Shown: positions 26,806 through 35,363, numbered from the stretch's first letter. The stretch is 64,000 nucleotides of DNA from Ardenticatenaceae bacterium (GCA_011525915.1 WYBM01000062.1:1-64000); one strand, 5' to 3'. The notes: a model not told the origin generated them from the letters alone. Numbers and translations are program-made.

Positions 26806-26926
26806 GTTTATAGACGGGGTTTGAAATGATTTGCAAGTCTGCGCCAGCTAGTAGGAGATCAAGACGTTTAGTTTCTGGGGAGCCGGTTTATTGTTGTGAG
26901 TGGCAGGCTTACTGATACCTAAACAC

Positions 26927-26999
26927 CTAAAAGCGTGGGGTAAGCATACACATTTCCCCAAAACTTTTGGCTTCCGGGGAAATTACCCCACACTTTTAG
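26927..26999. repeat. Long nested inverted repeat
   Basis: Outer arms of 17 nt (26927-26943 and 26983-26999; ctaaaagcgtggggtaa against its complement) have one mismatch. Inner arms atttcccc (26952-26959) and ggggaaat (26976-26983) continue the stem after a 7-8-nt bulge on one side. No T-tract follows on either strand. It lies between the small peptide genes and the ATPase promoter. It could be a regulatory RNA structure or a remnant of a small mobile repeat. Confidence 0.6.
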
Positions 27000-27065
27000 T
27001 TTGTTGAACTACGAGAAACGTTGTACCCGACATTGACTTAGGCAATGATCAGGGCAGCTGCTATC

Positions 27066-27170
27066 TTACCCTCCACCAATAGAGCCATCCTCTAGTAATA
27101 GAGATATGTAAGGCACAACAAGGGAAAAAGTGACTAAAACTGTGAGTAATTGCATTTTAACACGATGCAT
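27066..27170 (-). CDS. Small hydrophobic peptide gene ending in DGSIGGG
   Basis: 34 residues, start ATG 27170. GGAGG lies 8 nt upstream and overlaps the end of the preceding nine-residue frame. The peptide starts MHRVKMQLL, has a hydrophobic core of about 20 residues (Leu, Val, Thr, Phe, Pro, Tyr) and ends LLEDGSIGGG. The core could be a membrane helix or a signal peptide. The tail DGSIGGG copies the end of the upstream micro-ORF (DGSVGG). No family is recognised. Possible roles are a secreted signal peptide, a type I toxin or a modified peptide, and all are inference. The start spacing, the duplicated tail and the tandem arrangement argue against chance. Confidence 0.6.
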   Translation of the reverse strand: MHRVKMQLLTVLVTFSLVVPYISLLLEDGSIGGG

Positions 27171-27174
27171 TAGC

Positions 27175-27204
27175 TTAACCTCCAACTGAACCATCTGACT
27201 TCAT
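27175..27204 (-). CDS. Nine-residue micro-ORF, MKSDGSVGG
   Basis: The frame reads MKSDGSVGG and stop. AAGGAG lies at an ideal 8 nt before the ATG. Its stop codon lies 4 nt before the start of the 34-residue peptide gene, and its last codons form the Shine-Dalgarno of that gene. It could be a leader that couples translation, or a product in its own right. The shared DGS[VI]GG ending with the next gene is the main evidence that it is real. Confidence 0.5.
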   Translation of the reverse strand: MKSDGSVGG

Positions 27205-27311
27205 TTTATTATCTCCTTGTGTTTTTCTTTGGCTGTCATAAACGCACACATTTGGAACATCATGTGACCCAAAACTCAGGGGAAGGACCTGCTTTCTAAC
27301 CTGAGCGGTCA

Positions 27312-27350
27312 AATATAAAAAGCCCACCCTCAACACTACTAAGGATGGGC
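27312..27350 (-). terminator. Rho-independent terminator without an obvious gene upstream
   Basis: Arms gcccaccct (27322-27330) and aggatgggc (27342-27350) pair with one mismatch. On the minus strand the stem is followed by TTTTTATATTT. The transcript it would end comes from 27351 upward, where I see no protein gene. It stands about 110 bp before the micro-ORF. Confidence 0.6.
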
Positions 27351-27887
27351 AACTGTCACAGAAATGTACTTCTACCGCGTATTCTAAGCAGCGAAGTTAA
27401 GAAGTGGCTCAACAAAGAGCCGTCTCTCATACGGCATGGACTATGAGAAATAATCATGAGAAGGCGCCAAATTTAGTGCTGATGCTTTTATACGCTGAAC
27501 ATTCTTTTCAAGATACAAACCATACCCACGTCGCAAGCTGGTCGTATTGAACAGAAGATTCAGACGCTTATTGTGTCATGCTGCTAAGAGTATATGCACA
27601 ACTTGCTGTTCACTCTTTATTGTTAATTGGCAGAGATATATAAATCCTGAATACTGCTATACTGTGAAATATTAGTGAAAAACACTCCCCTGTCAATAGA
27701 ACGGATATTCTGGTAAGCAGTGGTGCTTTCCTGGGAAATTGTCTTGTTATGCCTTCTTTATTAGCTTCTTGCTCAAACCTGTGTTTTCATGCAGACTTCT
27801 CTCCAAGCAGCCGTGTGGAAGCAACTTTCTCGTTTTTTGGTGACAAGGCATCTAAGGGCCTGGCTGCTATGCCTATGGAGATTTAGT
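27351..27887. other. Spacer with possible structured RNA on the minus strand
   Basis: This AT-richer stretch contains no ACGGCCGT and no convincing gene. On the minus strand, just before the terminator, two small stems are visible: CTCATA...TATGAG near 27448-27427 and GGCTC...GAGCC near 27422-27405. A minus frame of about 42 codons (about 27566-27441, containing LRRGYGLYLEKNVQRI) has no start signal. TATACT near 27658 could be a plus-strand -10 box for the channel gene. A non-coding RNA or a gene remnant are both possible. Confidence 0.35.
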
Positions 27888-28466
27888 ATGAGTAAGGGAC
27901 GAATGGAAGCGTTTAGCGACGGGGTGTTGGCCATTATCATCACCATCATGGTGTTGGAATTGAGGCCGCCACACGAAGCCAATGTCGCTGCGCTGCAGCT
28001 GTTGATGCCAAAATTTTTGAGCTATGTGTTAAGTTTTGTGTTTCTGGCCATCTACTGGAACAACCACCATCACCTGTTTCAAGCAGTGCAGCGGGTAGAC
28101 GGCCGTGTCCTGTGGGCCAATATGCATCTGCTATTCTGGTTATCGCTGACCCCTTTTGTCACCGCCTGGATGGGCGAGAATGCGTTTGCGGCCTGGCCAG
28201 TAGCCATGTATGGTGCCGTCCTATTGATGGCGGCCTTTGCTTATTTTATCCTGACCAGTGTGCTGTTGGCGCTCCATGAGAGTGACTCCATTCTGGCAAC
28301 CGCGTTGGGCCGGGAGGTTAAAGGCAAGGTGTCGGTGGTGCTCTATATAGCCGCCATTCCCCTGGCTTTTGTCAGCGCCTGGCTGGCGTGTGGGTTGTAT
28401 GCGCTGGTGGCCATCATGTGGCTGGTTCCAGATCGGCGCATTGAGAGAACATTAACCCAATCCTGA
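27888..28466 (+). CDS. TMEM175/DUF1211-family potassium channel-like protein
   Basis: 192 residues from ATG 27888; GGAG stands 7 nt upstream, so the 33-codon longer frame is rejected. The family signature is at the start: RMEAFSDGVLAIIITIMVLEL, in which the FSD motif of helix 1 is diagnostic. YWNNHHHLFQAVQRVDGRVLW and LFWLSLTPFVTAWMGEN follow, and six hydrophobic segments in total can be drawn. Bacterial TMEM175 proteins form tetrameric K+-leak channels; selectivity and role here are inferred from the family. It converges with the SGNH lipoprotein gene (15-bp gap). Confidence 0.92.
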   Translation: MSKGRMEAFSDGVLAIIITIMVLELRPPHEANVAALQLLMPKFLSYVLSFVFLAIYWNNHHHLFQAVQRVDGRVLWANMHLLFWLSLTPFVTAWMGENAFAAWPVAMYGAVLLMAAFAYFILTSVLLALHESDSILATALGREVKGKVSVVLYIAAIPLAFVSAWLACGLYALVAIMWLVPDRRIERTLTQS

Positions 28467-28481
28467 ATCACCTCTGTCACT

Positions 28482-29231
28482 TTACCGTACTGGCGCCAAA
28501 ACTGTCTCCGCTGCCATGCGCTGCAAGAACGTAGCATCCTCAGGGGCTAGGCCAGCAACGTAAGCCAACCCTTCAGGGCTTTCGTTAAAAAGAACAGCAT
28601 AGAACACGGCCGCTGCCAGATAGGTGCCCTGTTTAGATGGATGACTACCATCATTGGCGTACAGCGGTATGTCTGGCCGTTCAGCTAGTGCTCTTTGCCA
28701 GGCTGGCCCTACGGGGGCTACTGGCGCTCCCAATTCGTTGGCAATTTGTTGGTAACCGGCAGTCAGTTGGGTCTGCATGTCATTGAAGGTGCTAAAACCG
28801 ATCTCTTGCACGGCCGTGCCTTCTTGCCTTGCCCACGTCAGAAAAAACATTGTCTCGGCGCCGCTGGCGCTAATAGACTGGTGCAAAGCCCGCGCAGCCG
28901 GGTACATTTCAGCCCCACGCTGGGTAGTAGCGGGTAAAACACTTTGCTCCTGCAGCACCACCACATGATAGTTACCCTTCTCGATCTTTTGCGGTAGGTC
29001 AGTAGAGGCGGCATGATCAGACAGGTACCAACCAGCTGGCGCAAATGTGTCAGTCACCACAGAATGCCCGCCAGATTTGGCCAGCTGCCCAAACATTTTG
29101 GGCAGATCGTTTTGGTGTGTGTAGCTGTTGCCTACAAACAAAATTCGCTGCGCGTCAGGGTCGCTGCATCCTGTTAATGCGTACAAGCAAAACAACACGG
29201 CCGTGACAAGAAAAGCCCATCTTTTATGCAT
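28482..29231 (-). CDS. SGNH/GDSL-type hydrolase-like lipoprotein
   Basis: 249 residues from ATG 29231 (GGAGG 6 nt upstream). The signal peptide ends in a lipobox (LYALTGC). The core shows an SGNH-like block 1 ILFVGNSYTH with Asn in GNS rather than GDS. Block 5 is DGSHPSKQGTYLAAAVFYAV, with the catalytic-type Asp/His pair replaced by the D-G-S-H-P context typical of this subfamily. A block VVVLQEQSVLP lies between. These features suggest an esterase or deacetylase of the cell envelope; the substrate is unknown. Confidence 0.82.
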   Translation of the reverse strand: MHKRWAFLVTAVLFCLYALTGCSDPDAQRILFVGNSYTHQNDLPKMFGQLAKSGGHSVVTDTFAPAGWYLSDHAASTDLPQKIEKGNYHVVVLQEQSVLPATTQRGAEMYPAARALHQSISASGAETMFFLTWARQEGTAVQEIGFSTFNDMQTQLTAGYQQIANELGAPVAPVGPAWQRALAERPDIPLYANDGSHPSKQGTYLAAAVFYAVLFNESPEGLAYVAGLAPEDATFLQRMAAETVLAPVR

Positions 29232-29323
29232 CTGAATCCTCCATGAAGACAAGGTAATATCTCCTACGCAAAACCGGGGGGGAATGGTGCAATCGGGCAC
29301 ACTTTCCGGCACCTTTACCAGGC

Positions 29324-29356
29324 ACGATCCCTTTATTTATTAAAGGTAAGGATCGT
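29324..29356. promoter_or_regulatory. Inverted repeat between divergent lipoprotein genes
   Basis: Outer arms acgatcc (29324-29330) and ggatcgt (29350-29356) and inner arms cttta/taaag lie between two divergently transcribed lipoprotein genes. It may be an operator or a leader structure. Evidence is limited to symmetry. Confidence 0.3.
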
Positions 29357-29465
29357 TTTGGGATCGCTGTCTTCTTACAATCCCCTCAATCTCATTAAAT
29401 GTGAATGCAGCCCGGCAAACGATGACAGCCGGGCCACAATACCCCTATTGTTAAGGAGATCACCT

Positions 29466-31664
29466 ATGAAAAAGTTCCCTATTCCCTTTATCTTGATGCT
29501 GTGGCTGGTTTTATGCCTGGCGGCCTGCGGCGGTGGTGACGAGGCGGTGGAGGAAGCCGCCCCGGCTGACCCTACCGCCGGCTTTGTAACCATCACCAGC
29601 GACCCCATTGGCGTCACCATTAAACATCCCCCAGCGTGGGCCAAAGAGTTTGACGAGACCAGTGGCGACCTGCAGCTGGCCACAGACCCCGCGTTTTTTG
29701 CAGAAAACAGGGGCGATGACATCACACAAGGCGCGTTTTTGTTGATGACCAATTTGCCAGACGAGATCGTGCCCTTGTTCGACACAGACATAGACCCCAG
29801 TGACCCTGGAGCCGTTTTACAGGCATTTTTTGATTTGATCACCACCGAGGGAGACAAGACGTTTACGGAACGGATGGCGCTGCAACCTATGCAGCTAGAT
29901 GGTCATAGTGCCGCCCGTGTTTTGTATGACGTAGAAGGGTCAGACGGCAAGGGCGTAGCCTTGTTTACGGCCGTAAAAAATGGCAACCTCACGGTCCTCA
30001 TGTTTGGCCTGGTGGATGAAACCAGTGAACAGACACTGCTGCCCGTCCTGGAGGCCGTAGTGAATTCGGTGCAGCTGCACAAACCGACCGGGGTAACCAC
30101 GGAAGAAACAAGTGGAGACGTGGCTGCGGTGGTGGAGGCACCCACGGCCGTACCAACACCGGCGCCAGAACCGACGGCCGTGCCCGACTCTTCTGACGCG
30201 GCGGCACCGGCACTGGTGGAACTGCGTCAGTGGGCCACCAACGCCTTCGCCAGCAGCCAGTACGGCGATGACAGTTGGTCTGCCATGCAAGCCACCGGCG
30301 CGCCAGATACCGATGGCTGTGGTGATTACACCACCGCCTGGGCTTCCGCTGACGGGCAAAGCGCTCATGAGTGGCTGGAGCTGCTCTACACCGTGCCCGT
30401 TGTACCCACAGAAATAAACATCCTGCAGACAAACAGCGGCACCCAGATCGTTTCCGTAGAAGTGTTGGATACCAGCGGCACCTACCGGGAGGTTTATACC
30501 GGCCAGCCCGAAGTCAGCGAATGCCCGCTGACCCTCTCTCTAAGCCTTGATGAGGCCGATTACCAGATCATTGGCGTACGGATGACATTAGACCAATCCC
30601 AGTTAGGGTTGAGCTGGAATGAAATTGATGCCGTAGAGCTGGTGGGGCTGGCTGATCCTTTGGTGGCCGAAGCCCTGGCCGGGGTCGCCGCCGACTCAGG
30701 CAGCGGCAATGACGAGGCTGTTGCCGGCACAGAGGTCATGTTTGAGACGCCGGCTGGCTTCCTGTGGCGTGCGGGTGGTGAAGGTAAAAGTGGTGCGGCC
30801 GATGACCAATTTGCTTCTTTGGGGGGCATGGCTATTGGCCCGGACTATCACCTCTATGTAGCTGATAACATCCACGGTGTGTATGTCTTGCATGAAGACA
30901 CCGGCGAGGTCATCCGCCTCATCTCTGACGACAATATCAACAATGCCGCTGACGTCAAAGTAAATTTCGACGGCAAAATTTACGTGGCCGCCTGGGGCAG
31001 CAATAACATCTCTGTCTTCCAGCCATCAGCTAACGGCCCGGAACTGGTGACCCAGTTTGGTGAAGCTGGCAACGGCCCCGGCCAGTTTGGCCTGTTCAGC
31101 CCACAAGCCCTGGCCGTGGATGGGGATGGCAACATCTATGTGCTGGATGATAACGAAGACAATGCCGGAAATGATTTCACCCGCATCCAGGTCTTCTCCT
31201 CTGCCGGAGATTACCTGTATGAATTTCCCATCGAAGAAGACTTTTTTTCTGCTACCGCTATGGATTATGGTTCTGGCGCCGCCGATGACAGCAGCGGCTA
31301 CCTGTACATCACCGGGTTTGTGGGCGGTTACGTCTTAAAAATTGACCCGGCCACGGGCGCCGTGGTGGCTCGTCTGGGCGAAGAGGCGCTGAGCTTCAGC
31401 GGGCCACAGGGCATCAGTGTGGATAACGCTGGCAACCTGTACGTGGCCGTCTGGACGCCGGCGGGGGTCATAAAGCTGGATGCCACCGGTAACCTGGTAT
31501 CCCAATTTGGCACAGAAATTGACCTGGACGCCTCACACCAGGCCTGGCCGGAGGGCGGTTTTATACAGCCCATAGGCGTGGCCGCTTTTGCAGACGGCAG
31601 CCGGGTATTTGCCAACGATTCCAATGGGCCGTTGGTGTATATCAGCGCGTTTGAAATGGATTAG
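29466..31664 (+). CDS. Lipoprotein with discoidin-like domain and NHL-type propeller
   Basis: 732 residues from ATG 29466 with AAGGAG upstream; the frame opening at 29358 is not the start. The lipobox is CLAACGGG. Residues about 35-200 resemble PsbP/DUF1795-like folds (FVTITSDPIGVTIKHPPAWA). A Pro/Thr/Ala-rich linker leads to a galactose-binding-like domain (NAFASSQYGDDSWSAMQATG, then EIDAVELVG). The C-terminal 300 residues contain NHL-like repeats (GPGQFGLFSPQALAVDGDGN, FSGPQGISVDNAGNLYVAVW), which form a beta-propeller. All parts suggest extracellular binding; there is no catalytic motif. It is monocistronic and converges with mmsA across a hairpin. Confidence 0.85.
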   Translation: MKKFPIPFILMLWLVLCLAACGGGDEAVEEAAPADPTAGFVTITSDPIGVTIKHPPAWAKEFDETSGDLQLATDPAFFAENRGDDITQGAFLLMTNLPDEIVPLFDTDIDPSDPGAVLQAFFDLITTEGDKTFTERMALQPMQLDGHSAARVLYDVEGSDGKGVALFTAVKNGNLTVLMFGLVDETSEQTLLPVLEAVVNSVQLHKPTGVTTEETSGDVAAVVEAPTAVPTPAPEPTAVPDSSDAAAPALVELRQWATNAFASSQYGDDSWSAMQATGAPDTDGCGDYTTAWASADGQSAHEWLELLYTVPVVPTEINILQTNSGTQIVSVEVLDTSGTYREVYTGQPEVSECPLTLSLSLDEADYQIIGVRMTLDQSQLGLSWNEIDAVELVGLADPLVAEALAGVAADSGSGNDEAVAGTEVMFETPAGFLWRAGGEGKSGAADDQFASLGGMAIGPDYHLYVADNIHGVYVLHEDTGEVIRLISDDNINNAADVKVNFDGKIYVAAWGSNNISVFQPSANGPELVTQFGEAGNGPGQFGLFSPQALAVDGDGNIYVLDDNEDNAGNDFTRIQVFSSAGDYLYEFPIEEDFFSATAMDYGSGAADDSSGYLYITGFVGGYVLKIDPATGAVVARLGEEALSFSGPQGISVDNAGNLYVAVWTPAGVIKLDATGNLVSQFGTEIDLDASHQAWPEGGFIQPIGVAAFADGSRVFANDSNGPLVYISAFEMD

Positions 31665-31674
31665 CAAGTAAAGG

Positions 31675-31722
31675 GGCCATCGGGTTAAAAGTGCCATAGC
31701 CGGTTGACTTTCCCCGATGGCC
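31675..31722. terminator. Hairpin between convergent genes
   Basis: Arms ggccatcggg (31675-31684) and cccgatggcc (31713-31722) pair perfectly, with a 28-nt loop that can pair further (aaaagt/acttt). The loop is long and no T-tract follows, so bidirectional termination is only likely. Confidence 0.45.
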
Positions 31723-31750
31723 TCGTCCCTGTCGCCTACGATCCGCATCT

Positions 31751-33229
31751 CTAAAATTGGCGGCTCCACTCCTGAGGCCAACGTTCTACCACCACTTTTG
31801 TTTGGGTATAAAACTCCACCCCATGCCGCCCCTGGGCGTGCAGATCACCAAAGAAGCTCTCGTTCCAGCCGCTAAAGGGAAAGAAGGCCAGGGGCGCGGC
31901 CACCCCAATATTGATGCCCACGTTACCCGCATCCGCGGCGTAGCGGAAGTGGCGGGCAGCGGCGCCGCTGCTGGTGAAGATGCAGGCCATATTACCAAAG
32001 GCACGGCCGTTGACCAGCGCAACCGCCTCGTTAATATCCCTGGCATGCATCAGGCTGAGCACCGGGCCAAAGATCTCTGTGCGGGCAAGCTCCCCGTCTG
32101 GGTGGACGCCGTCGAGGAGGGTGGGGAAAACAAAGTAGCCGTCTTCATAGCCGGCAACAGCGCGCTGACGGCCGTCTACCAGTACCTTTGCCCCTTCCTG
32201 TTCACCCACACCAATCAGATGTTCAATGCGCTGTTTGCTGTCGGCACTGATCACCGGCCCCATCTGCACCGTTTCCTCCAGGCCATAGCCCACTTTACGG
32301 GACGCGGCGGCGGCCGCCATGGCTTCGGTGAAGGTTGTCTGGGCCGCCCCCACCGTCACGGCCACCGAGGCCGCCAGGCAGCGCTGCCCGGCGCAGCCAA
32401 ACGCCGAATCAGCCATAATGCGCACGGCCGTGTCCAGGTCAGCATCGGGCATAATCACCACCGGGTTCTTGGCCCCACCCTGGCACTGCATCCGCTTGCC
32501 GTTGGCCGCACCGCGGCTGTAAATGTATTTGGCCACCGGTGTAGAGCCGACAAAGCTAATTGCCCGGATCGCTGGATGATCAAGCAGGGCATCCACGGCT
32601 TCTTTGCCGCCGTTCACCAGCTGCAGCACACCCGCAGGCAAACCAATCTGTTCCACCAGCTCAAAAAAGCGCTGGGTAGACATGGGCACTTTTTCGCTGG
32701 GCTTAAGAATAAAGCAGTTACCAGTAGCCACAGCATAAGGCAAAAACCACAGCGGAATCATCAGCGGGAAATTAAAAGGGGTAACCGCTGCTACGACCCC
32801 AAGGGGTTGGCGGAACATATGCTCATCAATACCGCGAGCAATATCTTCATTGTTATACCCCTGCATCAACGAAGGGATACCACAGGCCACTTCGACATTT
32901 TCAATACCCCGCCGGATCTCACCCACGCTTTCGCCATAGGTTTTGCCACATTCATTGGTGATGAGGCGAGCCAGTTCATCCAGATGTTCCTCCAGCAGCA
33001 TTTTTAGCTTAAAGAGAGGCTGAATGCGATCGCCCGCTGGCGTTTGCCGCCACTCTGGGAAAGCCGCCGCAGCGGCCTGCACGGCCGTCTCCACTTCCAG
33101 TGCCGGAGATAGGGGAACATGGGTCATGGTCACGGCCGTGGCCGGGTTCACCACCTTCAGGTAACGCTCCGTTCCCGCATACTGCCACTGTCCGTTAATA
33201 AAATTGCGTAATTTGTTGTTATTTGTCAT
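31751..33229 (-). CDS. mmsA: Methylmalonate-semialdehyde dehydrogenase (CoA-acylating)
   Basis: 492 residues, standard length. It belongs to the aldehyde dehydrogenase superfamily, with the MMSDH hallmarks FINGQW, TPFNFPLMIPLWFLPYAVA, GNCFILKPSEKVPM, AISFVGSTPVAKYIY, the CQGGAKNPVVIMPDADLD block and the catalytic Cys in GCAGQRCLA. It oxidises methylmalonate or malonate semialdehyde to propionyl-CoA or acetyl-CoA with NAD+ and CoA, in valine, inositol or beta-alanine breakdown. No other genes of those pathways are near. The long reading frame on the opposite strand (31757-33007) is its shadow. Confidence 0.95.
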   Translation of the reverse strand: MTNNNKLRNFINGQWQYAGTERYLKVVNPATAVTMTHVPLSPALEVETAVQAAAAAFPEWRQTPAGDRIQPLFKLKMLLEEHLDELARLITNECGKTYGESVGEIRRGIENVEVACGIPSLMQGYNNEDIARGIDEHMFRQPLGVVAAVTPFNFPLMIPLWFLPYAVATGNCFILKPSEKVPMSTQRFFELVEQIGLPAGVLQLVNGGKEAVDALLDHPAIRAISFVGSTPVAKYIYSRGAANGKRMQCQGGAKNPVVIMPDADLDTAVRIMADSAFGCAGQRCLAASVAVTVGAAQTTFTEAMAAAAASRKVGYGLEETVQMGPVISADSKQRIEHLIGVGEQEGAKVLVDGRQRAVAGYEDGYFVFPTLLDGVHPDGELARTEIFGPVLSLMHARDINEAVALVNGRAFGNMACIFTSSGAAARHFRYAADAGNVGINIGVAAPLAFFPFSGWNESFFGDLHAQGRHGVEFYTQTKVVVERWPQEWSRQF

Positions 33230-33261
33230 CGATGTACCTCGGTAGGAATATGGACACGCCT

Positions 33262-33798
33262 TTAGCCATAGGTGAACTTGTATTTTACACCATCAGGCGT
33301 CTTAAGTTCCTGCCAACCGTATTTGCTGAGAGTAACATCATGGCGCTGGCTGAAAGCGCGCATCTCTGCCGCAATGGCCGGGGCCGCGTACACGGCCGCG
33401 TCTGCAAACACCTTAGCGGGGTCCAACCCTAACTTGCGGGCTACATGCACATAAACTGCCATACCCACCTCGACCTTCCGTTTTTCTGGAATGATGTAAT
33501 TGGCCATGGCAAACCCAATCAACCCACTGCGCAGCCAGTCGGCTGAAGCTTCGCGGGCGGCCAGGGTGGCCGCCCGGTGACCATAAATGCCAAACAAAGA
33601 GCGATGTTCTGGCGCCAGCGCTCCCTGGATCTGCTCGCGTTCGGCCGGGGTCACGGCCGTGAACCGGGTAATGATCATGTTTATCTGCTGGTCAACCTCA
33701 TAGGGTAATGGTTTGCCATAATAAGCCACCACCTCTATCTGGTTTAGCAGGGTCAGGGTGTCTTCAATGTAAGTGTGAAAGGTGTTTCCGTTTTTCAT
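33262..33798 (-). CDS. Conserved-looking hypothetical cytoplasmic protein
   Basis: 178 residues with no signal peptide or membrane helix, mostly alpha-helical. Recognisable stretches are TFHTYIEDTLTLLNQIEVVA, APEHRSLFGIYGHRAATLAA, ANYIIPEKRKVEVGMAVYVH and ISAEMRAF-like helices near the end. No catalytic motif or known family is recognised. It lies 32 bp upstream of mmsA and 35 bp downstream of gpmI on the same strand, so the three may be one transcript. No good Shine-Dalgarno is visible; translation may depend on the preceding gene. Confidence 0.7.
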   Translation of the reverse strand: MKNGNTFHTYIEDTLTLLNQIEVVAYYGKPLPYEVDQQINMIITRFTAVTPAEREQIQGALAPEHRSLFGIYGHRAATLAAREASADWLRSGLIGFAMANYIIPEKRKVEVGMAVYVHVARKLGLDPAKVFADAAVYAAPAIAAEMRAFSQRHDVTLSKYGWQELKTPDGVKYKFTYG

Positions 33799-33833
33799 AG
33801 TTCAGGCGCAGCCACTAAATACTTTATTTATCC

Positions 33834-35363
33834 CTATTCAATCAGGCTCTTGCCCGTCATTTCTGTCGGCTGGTCAAGGCCCAGCAAGGCCAGCACGGTG
33901 GGGGCCACATCGGCCAGAATGCCGCGGGGTCGCAGCCAGTATTGCTGTGGCCCAATGGCAAAAAAGGAGACAGGCTGCGTAGTGTGGTAGGTGTGCGGCC
34001 CCCCACTTTGTTCATTGATCATGATTTCACAGTTACCATGATCGGCGGTTACCAGAGCCACGCCACCTTTGGCCACAATGGCCTCCACCAGTTTACCGGC
34101 GCATTCGTCTACCGTCTCCACCGCTTTAATGGCGGCGGCCAGCACGCCCGTGTGCCCTACCATATCTGGATTGGCAAAATTTACCAGGATAAAATCATCA
34201 TCATGGGTTTGCAGACGGTGCAGCACGGCCTCCGTGAGCGGGATGGCGCTCATCTCTGGCTGCAAATCATACGTCGCTACTTTGGGCGAAGGCTCCAGGT
34301 GGCGCTCTTCACCAGGTACGGCCGTCTCCTGGCCGCCGTTAAAGAAGTACGTAACATGTGCGTACTTTTCTGTCTCTGCCGCGTGAAACTGCCGCCGCCC
34401 TGCCTGGCTTAATACGCTGGCCAGAGGGTTTGTAACGTCCTGCTCAGGGAAGACCACATCTACGTCAAAGGTATCTTCATAAGAGGTCATGGTGAGGATG
34501 TGCAAGTCCTCAATAAACGGCCGCGCAAAGCCGTCAAAGTCGGGGAAAAGGAAGGCCGTTACGATCTGGCGCATGCGGTCGGCGCGGAAATTGGTGAAGA
34601 TGAGGCAGTCACCGGGTGTCACCAGCACATTTTTGTCCCCCACATCAAGGGCCACAGGCAAGACAAATTCGTCAGTGACATCGTTGGTGTAAGACGCAGT
34701 CAGGGCTTCTGTAGCTGACGCAGCCATAGAAGCCCCCTCTCCCTGGTGCCGGGCGATCACCTCATACCCCTTTTGGATACGCGGCCAGCGTTTGTCCCGG
34801 TCCATGGTGTAATACCGGCCACAGACAGAAGCGATCACGCCGGGGTGATCCGCCAGGGTGGCTTCTAAGCGGGCGGCATATTCTTTACCGCTGTGTGGGG
34901 GAGTGTCACGGCCGTCGGTAATCAGATGGATGATCGGTTCAACACCTTCTTGTTCGGCCAGCTGTAACAAAGCAAACAGGTGATCACTGTGACTGTGAAC
35001 CCCACCCTCCCCCAACAAACCGATCAGGTGCAGCTTGCGGCCCTGGGTTTTGACCCGCTGCATGGCTTCCACCAGCACAGGCATCTCAAAAAACGAGCCG
35101 TCACGGATGGCCCGGTTGATGCGTGTCAGGTCCTGGTACACAATACGCCCGGCACCCAGGTTTAGATGCCCCACCTCCGAATTCCCCATCTGCCCATCTG
35201 GCAAGCCCACAGCTTCGCCGGAAGCATCCAACACTGCCCGTTCACAGGTACGCAGCCAGTGATCATAATGGGGCGTATGCCCCTGCACCACTGCATTGCC
35301 ATGTTCCCGTTCCCGGATGCCCCACCCGTCTAAAATAATTAGTGCTACCGGTTTGCCACTCAT
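33834..35363 (-). CDS. gpmI: 2,3-bisphosphoglycerate-independent phosphoglycerate mutase
   Basis: 509 residues from ATG 35363 (AAGGAG 6 nt upstream), the normal length for iPGM. Markers: ALIILDGWG with the first metal Asp, GQMGNSEVGHLNLGAGRIVYQD with the phospho-acceptor Ser in GNSEVGH, THLITDGRDTPPHSG-like block, FTNFRADRMRQI, VNFANPDMVGHTG and ALVTADHGNCE with the Mn ligands. It interconverts 3- and 2-phosphoglycerate in glycolysis and gluconeogenesis. Its leader holds two GC-rich hairpins. Confidence 0.97.
   Translation of the reverse strand: MSGKPVALIILDGWGIREREHGNAVVQGHTPHYDHWLRTCERAVLDASGEAVGLPDGQMGNSEVGHLNLGAGRIVYQDLTRINRAIRDGSFFEMPVLVEAMQRVKTQGRKLHLIGLLGEGGVHSHSDHLFALLQLAEQEGVEPIIHLITDGRDTPPHSGKEYAARLEATLADHPGVIASVCGRYYTMDRDKRWPRIQKGYEVIARHQGEGASMAASATEALTASYTNDVTDEFVLPVALDVGDKNVLVTPGDCLIFTNFRADRMRQIVTAFLFPDFDGFARPFIEDLHILTMTSYEDTFDVDVVFPEQDVTNPLASVLSQAGRRQFHAAETEKYAHVTYFFNGGQETAVPGEERHLEPSPKVATYDLQPEMSAIPLTEAVLHRLQTHDDDFILVNFANPDMVGHTGVLAAAIKAVETVDECAGKLVEAIVAKGGVALVTADHGNCEIMINEQSGGPHTYHTTQPVSFFAIGPQQYWLRPRGILADVAPTVLALLGLDQPTEMTGKSLIE

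Noticed and set aside
27400..27600. Group II intron end or transposase remnant
   Set aside because: GCCGTATGAGAGACGGC looked like part of an intron domain and a short frame contained LRRGYGLYLEKN, but no domain V, reverse-transcriptase motif, DDE motif, terminal repeats or target duplications could be found.
31757..33007. A 416-residue open frame on the plus strand
   Set aside because: It lies exactly antisense to mmsA, which has all catalytic motifs. The frame is His/Arg-rich and has no domain.
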